Shown here: one piece after another, positions 1 to 4,900 of the stretch
How the letters are laid out: each line of letters starts with the position of its first letter
How positions within the stretch are numbered: the first letter of the stretch is position 1
Assembly: GCA_934292805.1 (NCBI GenBank)
Contig: CAKQXQ010000081.1
Location: 1 to 5,223 of the forward strand
Length of the DNA stretch: 5,223 nt
Source of the DNA: an uncultured Roseburia sp.
Lineage (GTDB): Bacteria > Bacillota > Clostridia > Lachnospirales > Lachnospiraceae
Direction of reading: 5' to 3'
Position numbers and translations under genes: made by a program
The notes under the pieces: generated by a model
Told to the model about the DNA's origin: nothing
Databases searched by the model: none
The model's input: only the letters and a program-made list of their open reading frames with translations

Positions 1-1524
1 ATGGAAAAAGAGATGATCGCATCCGGTTCCAAAGTATTATCCGGAGACAATGCGTTCAAGCTTTATGATACTTATGGATTCCCAATGGATCTGACTTCCG
101 AGATCTTAGAAGAAAAAGGCTTCACAATTGATGAAGACGGCTTCAAAAAAGCGATGGAAGTGCAGAGAACAACAGCAAGAAAGAATCGTAAGACAACAAA
201 CTACATGGGAGCAGATGCGACTGTTTATGATGAGATCGATCCTTCCGTTACAACAGAGTTTGTCGGATACGATAAGTTAGAGACAGCATCTACGGTGACG
301 GTACTTACTTCTGAGACTGAGATCGTGGAAGCATTATCCGATGGTGAGATCGGAACGATCATCGTAGAAGAGACACCATTCTATGCTACCATGGGTGGAC
401 AGCAGGGAGACAAAGGTGTGATCTACACTGCTGACGGTACTTTCAAAGTGGAAGATACGATCAAGTTATTAGGTGGAAAAGTCGGACATGTCGGTAAGAT
501 GACAAGCGGCATGATCAAGTCCGGTGATAAAGTTACTTTATCTGTTGACGCTGATCTTCGTGGCAAGACATGTAAGAACCATTCTGCAACACACTTATTA
601 CAGAAAGCACTCCGTGAAGTATTAGGTACCCACGTTGAGCAGGCAGGCTCTTACCAGGATGCTGAAAGAACACGTTTTGACTTCAGCCATTTCCAGGCAA
701 TGACTGCAGATGAGATCGCAAGAGTTGAGAAGATCGTCAATGACGAGATCGCAGCTGATTTAGAGGTATGCACAGCAGTTATGACTGTAGAGGAAGCGAA
801 AAAGACAGGTGCCATGGCATTATTCGGTGAGAAATACGGTGAGAAGGTACGTGTTGTATCTATGGGCGATTTCTCCAAAGAGTTCTGCGGTGGTACACAT
901 GTAAAACATACAGGCGAGATCGCAGCATTTAAGATCATATCCGAAAGTGGAGTTGCTGCAGGTGTACGTCGTATCGAAGCTTTAACAGGTGATAATGTAT
1001 TTGCATATTATAAGAATATCGAAGCTATGCTGGAAGAGGCAGCAAAAGCAGCAAAAGCAACTCCGGCTACTTTAGTTGAGAAGATCGGACATATGATGGC
1101 AGAGATCAAAGCTTTGAATGCAGAGAACGAATCCTTAAAGAGCAAAGCAGCCAAAGAGGCTCTTGGTGATGTTATGGATCAGGTCGTAGAAGTAAAAGGC
1201 GTAAAACTTCTGGCAACAGCTGTCGCAGGTGTAGATATGAACGGTTTAAGAGACCTTGGTGACCAGTTAAAAGGAAAGTTTGGCGAAGGTGTTGTAGTGC
1301 TTGCTTCTGAGGCAGATGGAAAAGTAAATCTTGTTGCTATGGCAACAGAGGAAGCAATGGCAAAAGGTGCTCATGCAGGAAACCTTATCAAAGCAATCGC
1401 CGGTAAAGTTGGCGGTGGCGGCGGTGGACGTCCGAACATGGCTCAGGCTGGTGGTAAGAATCCGGCAGGAATCCCTGATGCGATCGCAGAAGCTAAGAAT
1501 GCTCTGGAAGCTCAGATTAAATAA
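1..1524 (+). CDS. alaS: Alanyl-tRNA synthetase, C-terminal part (5' end outside window)
   Basis: Alanyl-tRNA synthetase charges tRNA-Ala with alanine in the cytoplasm and hydrolyses mischarged Ser/Gly-tRNA-Ala. The 507 codons here lack roughly the first 370-380 residues of a family usually near 880 aa, so the catalytic core lies mostly upstream and the ATG at base 1 is very probably an internal Met. Visible parts, in fragment numbering: the conserved KLYDTYGFPMDLT at about 20-32; the editing-domain zinc motif HSATH (His194, His198) paired with CGGTH (Cys296, His300); a helical, Ala/Lys/Glu-rich linker at about 340-395; and a C-terminal DHHA1/C-Ala domain with the glycine run GGGGGG (471-476) followed by RPNMAQAGG. 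The frame is intact to the TAA stop, with no sign of damage. I see no strong terminator directly after it. rpsU follows 161 nt later with its own promoter, so the two need not share regulation. Identity is very secure. Confidence 0.98.
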   Translation: MEKEMIASGSKVLSGDNAFKLYDTYGFPMDLTSEILEEKGFTIDEDGFKKAMEVQRTTARKNRKTTNYMGADATVYDEIDPSVTTEFVGYDKLETASTVTVLTSETEIVEALSDGEIGTIIVEETPFYATMGGQQGDKGVIYTADGTFKVEDTIKLLGGKVGHVGKMTSGMIKSGDKVTLSVDADLRGKTCKNHSATHLLQKALREVLGTHVEQAGSYQDAERTRFDFSHFQAMTADEIARVEKIVNDEIAADLEVCTAVMTVEEAKKTGAMALFGEKYGEKVRVVSMGDFSKEFCGGTHVKHTGEIAAFKIISESGVAAGVRRIEALTGDNVFAYYKNIEAMLEEAAKAAKATPATLVEKIGHMMAEIKALNAENESLKSKAAKEALGDVMDQVVEVKGVKLLATAVAGVDMNGLRDLGDQLKGKFGEGVVVLASEADGKVNLVAMATEEAMAKGAHAGNLIKAIAGKVGGGGGGRPNMAQAGGKNPAGIPDAIAEAKNALEAQIK

Positions 1525-1579
1525 CAATTCAACATAAAAGGTAAAATTGTCTGAATTTTTCTAAATATAAGAAAAACTA

Positions 1580-1607
1580 TTGACGTCAGCATTTTTTATG
1601 TTATAAT
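1580..1607 (+). promoter_or_regulatory. Sigma-A-type promoter for rpsU
   Basis: TTGACG (1580-1585) matches the -35 consensus at five of six positions. It is followed after 16 bp by a perfect TATAAT (1602-1607). Transcription would start near 1613-1616, giving a 5' UTR of about 70 nt before the rpsU ATG. No other gene intervenes. The match and position make this the likely main promoter of rpsU, independent of alaS. Confidence 0.82.
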
Positions 1608-1636
1608 ATCTTATAGTGCAATGAAATTTACCCAAA

Positions 1637-1663
1637 CAGTTGAATATGCACAATACGCAACTG
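1637..1663 (+). promoter_or_regulatory. Hairpin in the rpsU 5' UTR, abutting the ribosome binding site
   Basis: CAGTTG (1637-1642) pairs perfectly with CAACTG (1658-1663). Inside, after a small AA/CG internal loop, TAT (1645-1647) pairs with ATA (1653-1655) around the loop GCACA. The last paired G (1663) is also the first base of the GGAGGGAGG Shine-Dalgarno tract. Such a placement could modulate S21 translation, for example by autogenous binding, but this is inference from position alone. Only six strong pairs support the fold. Confidence 0.4.
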
Positions 1664-1678
1664 GAGGGAGGTTAGGTG
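1663..1678 (+). promoter_or_regulatory. Tandem ribosome binding sites of rpsU
   Basis: A strong GGAGGGAGG tract (1663-1671) ends 14 nt before the rpsU ATG, which is longer than usual. A second, weaker match, AGGTG (1674-1678), sits at the normal distance of 7 nt. The strong tract is well placed for a GTG at 1678 that would encode only GTG AGA TAA, with its stop overlapping the real start as TAATG. The S21 start at 1686 is fixed by family homology, because no in-frame upstream start exists before the UTR. Confidence 0.6.
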
Positions 1679-1685
1679 TGAGATA

Positions 1686-1862
1686 ATGTCTAGTGTAATA
1701 GTAAAAGAAAACGAGACTTTAGATAGCGCTTTACGTAGATTTAAGAGAAACTGTGCTAAAGCAGGTATCCAGCAGGAAATCCGTAAGAGAGAACATTACG
1801 AGAAACCAAGCGTAAGACGTAAGAAAAAATCTGAAGCAGCAAGAAAAAGAAAATACAACTAA
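1686..1862 (+). CDS. rpsU: 30S ribosomal protein S21
   Basis: S21 is a small basic protein of the 30S subunit platform, next to the 3' end of 16S rRNA, where it helps initiation. The 58-residue product begins MSSVIVKENETLDSALRRFK and ends in RKKKSEAARKRKYN. It has the family's features: the N-terminal V-x-V-K-x-N-E segment, the ALRRFKR helix (about 15-21), the AGIQQEIRKREHYEKPS core (about 26-42), and a highly basic Lys/Arg tail. Its length is normal for Clostridia, which have S21 near 58 aa. It is shorter than the usual ORF-calling cut-off but complete. It forms a single-gene unit, with its own promoter 80-100 nt upstream and a strong terminator starting 8 nt after the stop. An unusual UTR hairpin and doubled ribosome binding site precede it. 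Identity is secure. Confidence 0.97.
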   Translation: MSSVIVKENETLDSALRRFKRNCAKAGIQQEIRKREHYEKPSVRRKKKSEAARKRKYN

Positions 1863-1869
1863 TGTATGT

Positions 1870-1901
1870 GAAGCTGTCGCATAAGCGACAGCTTCTTTTT
1901 T
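1870..1901 (+). terminator. Rho-independent terminator after rpsU
   Basis: GAAGCTGTCGC (1870-1880) and GCGACAGCTTC (1885-1895) form a perfect 11-bp stem with an ATAA tetraloop. Six T residues follow (1896-1901). It starts 8 nt after the rpsU stop. There is no T run on the opposite side, so it serves + strand transcription only. It isolates rpsU from the downstream polyamine region. Confidence 0.96.
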
Positions 1902-1974
1902 CGGCAAAATTATTTTTAATACGAAAAGTTTACAATAAGGAAACAAAAAAATTACAATCTATACGATTTTATTG

Positions 1975-2003
1975 TTGACATTGAAAAATCCGTATGTTAA
2001 AAT
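1975..2003 (+). promoter_or_regulatory. Strong promoter of the leader RNA and polyamine operon
   Basis: A perfect -35 TTGACA (1975-1980) is followed after 17 bp by TAAAAT (1998-2003). A TG one base upstream of the -10 (1995-1996) makes an extended -10. The predicted start is near 2010-2012. The next gene begins over 400 nt downstream, so this promoter drives a very long leader. A weaker alternative, TTTACA (1929-1934) with TACAAT (1953-1958) at 18-bp spacing, lies just upstream and could be a second start. No operator-like palindrome is evident around either. Confidence 0.8.
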
Positions 2004-2186
2004 TTTTCTCGTGTGAAAATAAAATATCGTTTTTTCATGCAAATGTATGACCACCCACAGCAGTGGGGCAGCCTAACGGACAGGCGGGTCGGTTGCCGGT
2101 GTGGTTTGGGAGACCACGTTATTGATTGAGTTAGAAGCTCAAATTTTATAAGTTGATTACTTTATAATCAGTAAATCAGTGCATAA

Positions 2187-2198
2187 GCACATCATCTT
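2187..2198 (+). promoter_or_regulatory. Candidate antiterminator strand
   Basis: GCACATCATCTT is complementary to GGGATGATTGC (2367-2377), which contains the whole 5' arm of the leader terminator. Nine Watson-Crick pairs and two G-U pairs form, with C2190 bulged. Pairing here would prevent the terminator hairpin. It would also break the small GTGC/GCAC hairpin at 2179-2190, giving two exclusive states. A second segment, GGGGACTGC (2262-2270), can pair with the terminator's 3' arm (2382-2391) over nine pairs with G2388 bulged. Chance complementarity is possible. Confidence 0.45.
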
Positions 2199-2200
2199 GT

Positions 2201-2343
2201 GAAACGGTCAATAAGAGTGACATATATTTGCAACTGCAAAGCAGGCAGAGAAGTCTCTGAAGGGGACTGCCGGCAGAGATAGAAGCAGAGAGTTCTTTGA
2301 AACGGTATTTGAAATCGCCAATAGAGAAAATCAGATACATTTG
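2201..2343 (+). repeat. Imperfect duplicated module inside the leader RNA
   Basis: Two copies share the same ordered elements. Copy 1 has GAAACGGT (2201-2208), AATAAGAG (2210-2217) and ATATATTTG (2222-2230). Copy 2 has GAAACGGT (2299-2306), AATAGAG (2320-2326) and ATACATTTG (2335-2343). The GAAACGGT cores are 98 nt apart. Copy 2 carries an extra insert between the first two elements. The ATATATTTG and ATACATTTG ends can both pair with the same 5' strand at 2040-2048. The segment between the copies holds three CAGAG motifs (2246-2250, 2274-2278, 2286-2290) that compete for one CTCTG (2255-2259). Confidence 0.5.
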
Positions 2344-2454
2344 AATATAAAGGACATAGATTGACAGGGATGATTGCGTGTGCAGTCGTCCTTTTTTTAT
2401 AGAAAAGATACAAAGACAAAGGCATGGGGATTGAAATGGATAGAGAAAATCAGA
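2321..2454 (+). repeat. 15-nt direct repeat shared by the leader and the speA start region
   Basis: ATAGAGAAAATCAGA occurs exactly at 2321-2335 and 2440-2454, the second copy beginning within codon 2 of speA (counting ATG 2436 as codon 1). Both are preceded by TTGAAAT (2309-2315 and 2431-2437), with five bases between the parts in the leader and two at the gene. The repeat therefore spans the speA start codon. It may be a small tandem duplication, or the leader copy may serve in RNA regulation. Confidence 0.6.
2368..2398 (+). terminator. Intrinsic terminator in the speA leader (attenuator)
   Basis: GGATGATTGC (2368-2377) and GCAGTCGTCC (2382-2391) form a continuous 10-bp stem, including two G-U pairs, with a GTGT loop. 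Seven T residues follow (2392-2398). It lies only 37 nt before the preferred speA start. No plausible promoter with both boxes lies between it and the gene, so operon expression probably requires read-through. AAAGGAC (2349-2355) can also pair with GTCCTTT (2388-2394), overlapping the base of the stem and the T run. Confidence 0.88.
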
Positions 2455-3884
2455 AAAGAGCTCCGATCTATGAAGCTTTGGAAAAATTCAGAAAACAACG
2501 CGTGGTACCGTTTGATGTGCCGGGACACAAGAGAGGAAGAGGAAATCCGGAGCTTGTGGAATTATTAGGAGAGAAATGCGTCGGGATCGATGTGAATTCG
2601 ATGAAACCGCTGGATAATTTATGCCACCCGGTTTCTGTTATCCGGGATGCGGAGGAGCTTGTGGCAGATGCATTCGGAGCGGAGCATGCATTTCTTATGG
2701 TCGGAGGAACAACATCTGCAGTACAGAGCATGATCCTTTCGGTCTGTAAGCGGGGAGATAAGATCATTCTTCCGAGAAATGTGCATAAAAGTGCGATTAA
2801 TGCACTGGTGCTTTGCGGTGCGATCCCTGTTTATGTGAATCCGGATGTGAATTCCATGTTAGGTATCTCACTTGGCATGGAGGTTTCCTGTGTAGAACAG
2901 GCGATTAAGGACAACCCGGATGCAGTGGCAGTTCTTGTAAATAATCCGACATATTATGGTATCTGTTCAGATTTAAGATCGATTGTGAAGATCGCACATG
3001 AGCATGGAATGAAGGTACTCGCAGATGAGGCACATGGAACGCATCTGTATTTTGGAAAAGGACTTCCTGTATCAGGTATGGCAGCAGGAGCAGATCTTGC
3101 GGCAGTTTCCATGCATAAATCAGGAGGAAGCCTGACACAGAGCTCAATTCTTCTCGTGAATAAAGGTATGAATGCAGATTATGTGAGACAGATCATTAAC
3201 CTGACACAGACAACAAGCGCTTCTTATCTTTTGTTGTCAAGCCTTGATATTTCAAGACGAAATCTGGCTTTAAGAGGAGAGGAATCTTTTGCAAAAGTGT
3301 CACAGATGGCAGAATATGCAAGAAATGAGATCAACAATATCGGTGGATATTATGCATATGGAAAAGAACTTGTCAATGGAACCAGTGTCTTTGATTATGA
3401 TGTGACAAAGCTTTCGGTGTATACCTTAGGCATCGGACTTGCCGGAATTGAAGTTTATGATCTGCTAAGGGATGAATATGATATCCAGATTGAATTTGGA
3501 GATATCTGCAATATATTAGCGTACATATCGATCGGAGACAGAATACAGGATATTGAGAGACTTGTAGGTGCACTGGCTGATATCGCAAGACTTTACAAAA
3601 GAGATAAAACAGGTCTGCTGTCAGGAGAATATATTGCACCGGAAGTGATCCGTTCTCCACAGGAAGCATTCTATGCACAGAAAATCTCGTTGCCGATCCG
3701 TGAGACGAAAGGAAGCATCTCAGGAGAATTCGTGATGTGTTATCCGCCTGGAATCCCGATTCTGGCACCGGGTGAGAAAATTACAGAAGATATTATTGAA
3801 TATATCATCTATGCAAAAGAAAAGGGTTGTTCGATGCAGGGAACGGAAGATCCTGCAGTGGAACACCTGATGGTACTTGTGTAA
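2436..3884 (+). CDS. speA: Orn/Lys/Arg decarboxylase family protein (SpeA-like, probable arginine decarboxylase)
   Basis: This is a PLP-dependent fold-type-I decarboxylase of the short, B. subtilis SpeA/YaaO-like group (about 480-490 aa, without the N-terminal wing domain of the large E. coli enzymes). It removes CO2 from arginine, lysine or ornithine to start polyamine synthesis. In the 482-residue product: PGHK (29-32) is the family N-terminal signature; GGTTSAVQ (about 90-97) binds the cofactor phosphate; DEAHGTH (197-203) holds the PLP-ring Asp and His; HKSGG carries the Schiff-base Lys228; and YPPGIPILAPGE marks the C-terminal domain. Arginine is the best guess from similarity to SpeA, but the substrate cannot be read from sequence. 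I prefer ATG 2436 because GGGGA lies 5 nt upstream and the N-terminus then matches the family. ATG 2424, four codons earlier, has AAAGG only 1 nt away. Both sites are weak. speE follows after 50 nt. Expression is probably gated by the leader attenuator. Confidence 0.93.
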   Translation: MDRENQKRAPIYEALEKFRKQRVVPFDVPGHKRGRGNPELVELLGEKCVGIDVNSMKPLDNLCHPVSVIRDAEELVADAFGAEHAFLMVGGTTSAVQSMILSVCKRGDKIILPRNVHKSAINALVLCGAIPVYVNPDVNSMLGISLGMEVSCVEQAIKDNPDAVAVLVNNPTYYGICSDLRSIVKIAHEHGMKVLADEAHGTHLYFGKGLPVSGMAAGADLAAVSMHKSGGSLTQSSILLVNKGMNADYVRQIINLTQTTSASYLLLSSLDISRRNLALRGEESFAKVSQMAEYARNEINNIGGYYAYGKELVNGTSVFDYDVTKLSVYTLGIGLAGIEVYDLLRDEYDIQIEFGDICNILAYISIGDRIQDIERLVGALADIARLYKRDKTGLLSGEYIAPEVIRSPQEAFYAQKISLPIRETKGSISGEFVMCYPPGIPILAPGEKITEDIIEYIIYAKEKGCSMQGTEDPAVEHLMVLV

Positions 3885-3919
3885 AAGTGCCTGACAGGCT
3901 GTAAAAGACAGGAAATATT

Positions 3920-3925
3920 AGGAGG
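3920..3925 (+). promoter_or_regulatory. Ribosome binding site of speE
   Basis: AGGAGG lies 9 nt before the ATG at 3935 and is a full Shine-Dalgarno match. It selects 3935 over the in-frame ATG at 3941. It is much stronger than the site of the upstream decarboxylase. Confidence 0.85.
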
Positions 3926-3934
3926 ACGAAAAGG

Positions 3935-4792
3935 ATGGAAATGTGGTTTTCAGAGCTTCATACTTCCAATGTGAAGCTTTCCATGAGGATTGAAAAGCAG
4001 CTGTTCAGCGGCAATAGTGACTGCCAGAGAATTGATGTTTTGGAATCTGTGGAATTCGGGAAATTCCTTGCATTAGATGGAGAGATCCTTTTTTCGGAAA
4101 AGGATGAATTTATCTATGATGAAATGGTAACGCATGTGCCGATGGCGGTTCATCCAAAGGTAAAACAGGTACTGATCATTGGTGGTGGTGACGGAGGCGT
4201 GGCAAAGGAACTGACACAGTATGCTTCCATCGAAAAAATCGATGTAGTAGAACCGGATGAAATGCTTGTGGAAGTGTGCAGGGAACATTTTCCAGAGCTT
4301 GCATGCGGACTTTTGGATCCGAGAGTGAATGTGTATTATCAGGATGGACTTCGCTTTTTAAGAAACAAAACAGAGGAATATGATCTGATCATCAATGATG
4401 CGACAGATCCCTTCGGACACACAGAGGGACTTTTTACAAAGGAATTTTACGGAAGCTGTTATAAGGCTTTGAAGGAAGACGGAATCATGGTATATCAGCA
4501 TGGAAGTCCGTTTTATGATGAAGATAAAGAGGAATGCATGAAGATGCACAGAAAGGCATTCCGTGCATTTCCGGTAAGCCGTGTATACCAGGCACATATT
4601 CCGACGTGTTCATCCGGATACTGGCTGTTTGGTTTTGCATCAAAGAAATACCATCCGCTGAATGATCTTGGAGAGCAGGAATGGAAAGAACTTGGGATCA
4701 AAACGAGATATTATACGACCAATCTTCATCGTGGAGCATTCATGCTTCCAAAATATCTGGAAGACATGCTAGAGGACGAGGAAGACAGGTAG
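3935..4792 (+). CDS. speE: Spermidine synthase family aminopropyltransferase (SpeE-like)
   Basis: Family members move an aminopropyl group from decarboxylated S-adenosylmethionine to putrescine or another amine in the cytoplasm. The 285-residue length is normal. An N-terminal beta-domain (about 1-60) includes LDG (48-50) and SEKDEFIYDEM (54-64). The Rossmann methyltransferase-like core has GGGDGG (83-88), the acidic VEPD (105-108) for the nucleoside, and the catalytic DATDP (155-159). The C-terminal YYTTNLHRGAFMLPKY (about 259-274) is also typical. Compared with remembered B. subtilis, E. coli and human sequences, three pocket motifs differ: YHE/YQE is YDE (61-63), DPxGPA is DPFGHT, and PTYPSG is PTCSSG (223-228). 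The acceptor amine may therefore not be putrescine. The gene sits 50 nt after speA and 108 nt before a carboxyspermidine-dehydrogenase-like gene. No speD is visible. The family is secure; the exact substrate is open. Confidence 0.9.
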   Translation: MEMWFSELHTSNVKLSMRIEKQLFSGNSDCQRIDVLESVEFGKFLALDGEILFSEKDEFIYDEMVTHVPMAVHPKVKQVLIIGGGDGGVAKELTQYASIEKIDVVEPDEMLVEVCREHFPELACGLLDPRVNVYYQDGLRFLRNKTEEYDLIINDATDPFGHTEGLFTKEFYGSCYKALKEDGIMVYQHGSPFYDEDKEECMKMHRKAFRAFPVSRVYQAHIPTCSSGYWLFGFASKKYHPLNDLGEQEWKELGIKTRYYTTNLHRGAFMLPKYLEDMLEDEEDR

Positions 4793-4900
4793 CGAGAGCG
4801 TTTTTTCGAAAATTTTGTTGATTTTGAACAATTAAATGAAGAGTAGAAGAAGTTTCGCAATTATCTAAAAAACAATAACGTAAAAAAAGGAGAAATAAAA
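4793..4900 (+). other. AT-rich gap between speE and the dehydrogenase gene
   Basis: This 108-nt gap contains no gene. A T run follows GCGAGAGCG at 4793-4806, but the possible stem is only two or three base pairs, so I do not call a terminator. I see no -35/-10 pair of quality. AAGGAG (4887-4892) lies 8 nt before the ATG at 4901 and is the ribosome binding site of the next gene. Co-transcription with speE is likely but not proven. Confidence 0.6.

Larger units (their letters stand above)
2011..2398 (+). ncRNA. Long structured leader RNA upstream of speA (candidate riboswitch or attenuator, unknown class)
   Basis: This stretch of about 390 nt has no convincing gene but much RNA structure. A long-range helix, CAAATGTAT (2040-2048) with ATACATTTG (2335-2343), pairs perfectly over 9 bp and encloses about 290 nt. 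Within it, GACC/GGTC (2049-2052 with 2087-2090) closes a three-way junction with hairpins 2054-2067 (CCCAC/GTGGG) and 2071-2085 (GCCT/AGGC). Further hairpins are GTGGT/ACCAC (2101-2117), TTGAG/CTCAA (2126-2142), TGATTA/TAATCA (2154-2170), GTGC/GCAC (2179-2190), TTTGC/GCAAA (2227-2240) and GGCAG/CTGCC (2244-2271). The 70 bases 2049-2118 contain 47 G or C, far above the flanks. It has its own strong promoter and ends in an intrinsic terminator just before speA, with no good promoter in between. That favours cis regulation by attenuation over a stand-alone RNA. I find no T-box, SAM, lysine, TPP or ykkC signature. Folding is by eye, without covariation. Confidence 0.7.

Noticed and set aside
651..938. 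95-codon minus-strand frame inside alaS, and similar shadows opposite speA and speE
   Set aside because: These lie antisense to clearly conserved coding sequence, have no ribosome binding sites, and have compositions typical of complement-strand artefacts.
1526..1576. Possible terminators after alaS: AATTCA/TGAATT (1526-1557) and TTTTTCT/AGAAAAA (1556-1576)
   Set aside because: The first has a 6-bp weak stem and a 20-nt loop. The second is almost entirely A-T with no following T run. Neither resembles a working intrinsic terminator.
2049..2118. Match to known riboswitch or T-box elements (T-box GGTGGTACCGCG, SAM-I, lysine, TPP, ykkC)
   Set aside because: The GGGTCGGTTGCCGG stretch superficially recalls a T-box, but the conserved T-box bulge and the hallmark motifs of the other classes are absent as far as I can judge by eye.
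2221..2364. Uninterrupted + strand frame reading HIFATAKQAEK...RENQIHLNIKDID, resembling coding sequence
   Set aside because: There is no ATG, GTG or TTG in frame and a stop sits directly upstream. The RENQ match to speA is explained by the 15-nt DNA repeat.
2361..2403. Possible promoter for speA: perfect TTGACA at 2361-2366, or TATAGA at 2398-2403
   Set aside because: At 16-18 bp after TTGACA there is no -10-like sequence. TATAGA is 31 bp away and has no -35 of its own. Neither makes a usable promoter.
2192..2425. 77-codon open frame on the minus strand across the leader RNA
   Set aside because: It has no ribosome binding site or recognisable protein features. Its start lies in the speA start region, and it runs antisense through the structured leader and terminator.
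3889..3911. Small hairpins between speA and speE (GCCT-GAC-AGGC and CTGT-AAAAG-ACAG)
   Set aside because: Stems are only 4 bp, overlap each other, and lack a T run. This looks like ordinary operon spacing.
4793..4806. GCGAGAGCG followed by a T run after speE, resembling a terminator
   Set aside because: Only two or three base pairs are possible, too weak for termination. The next gene fits the same pathway.
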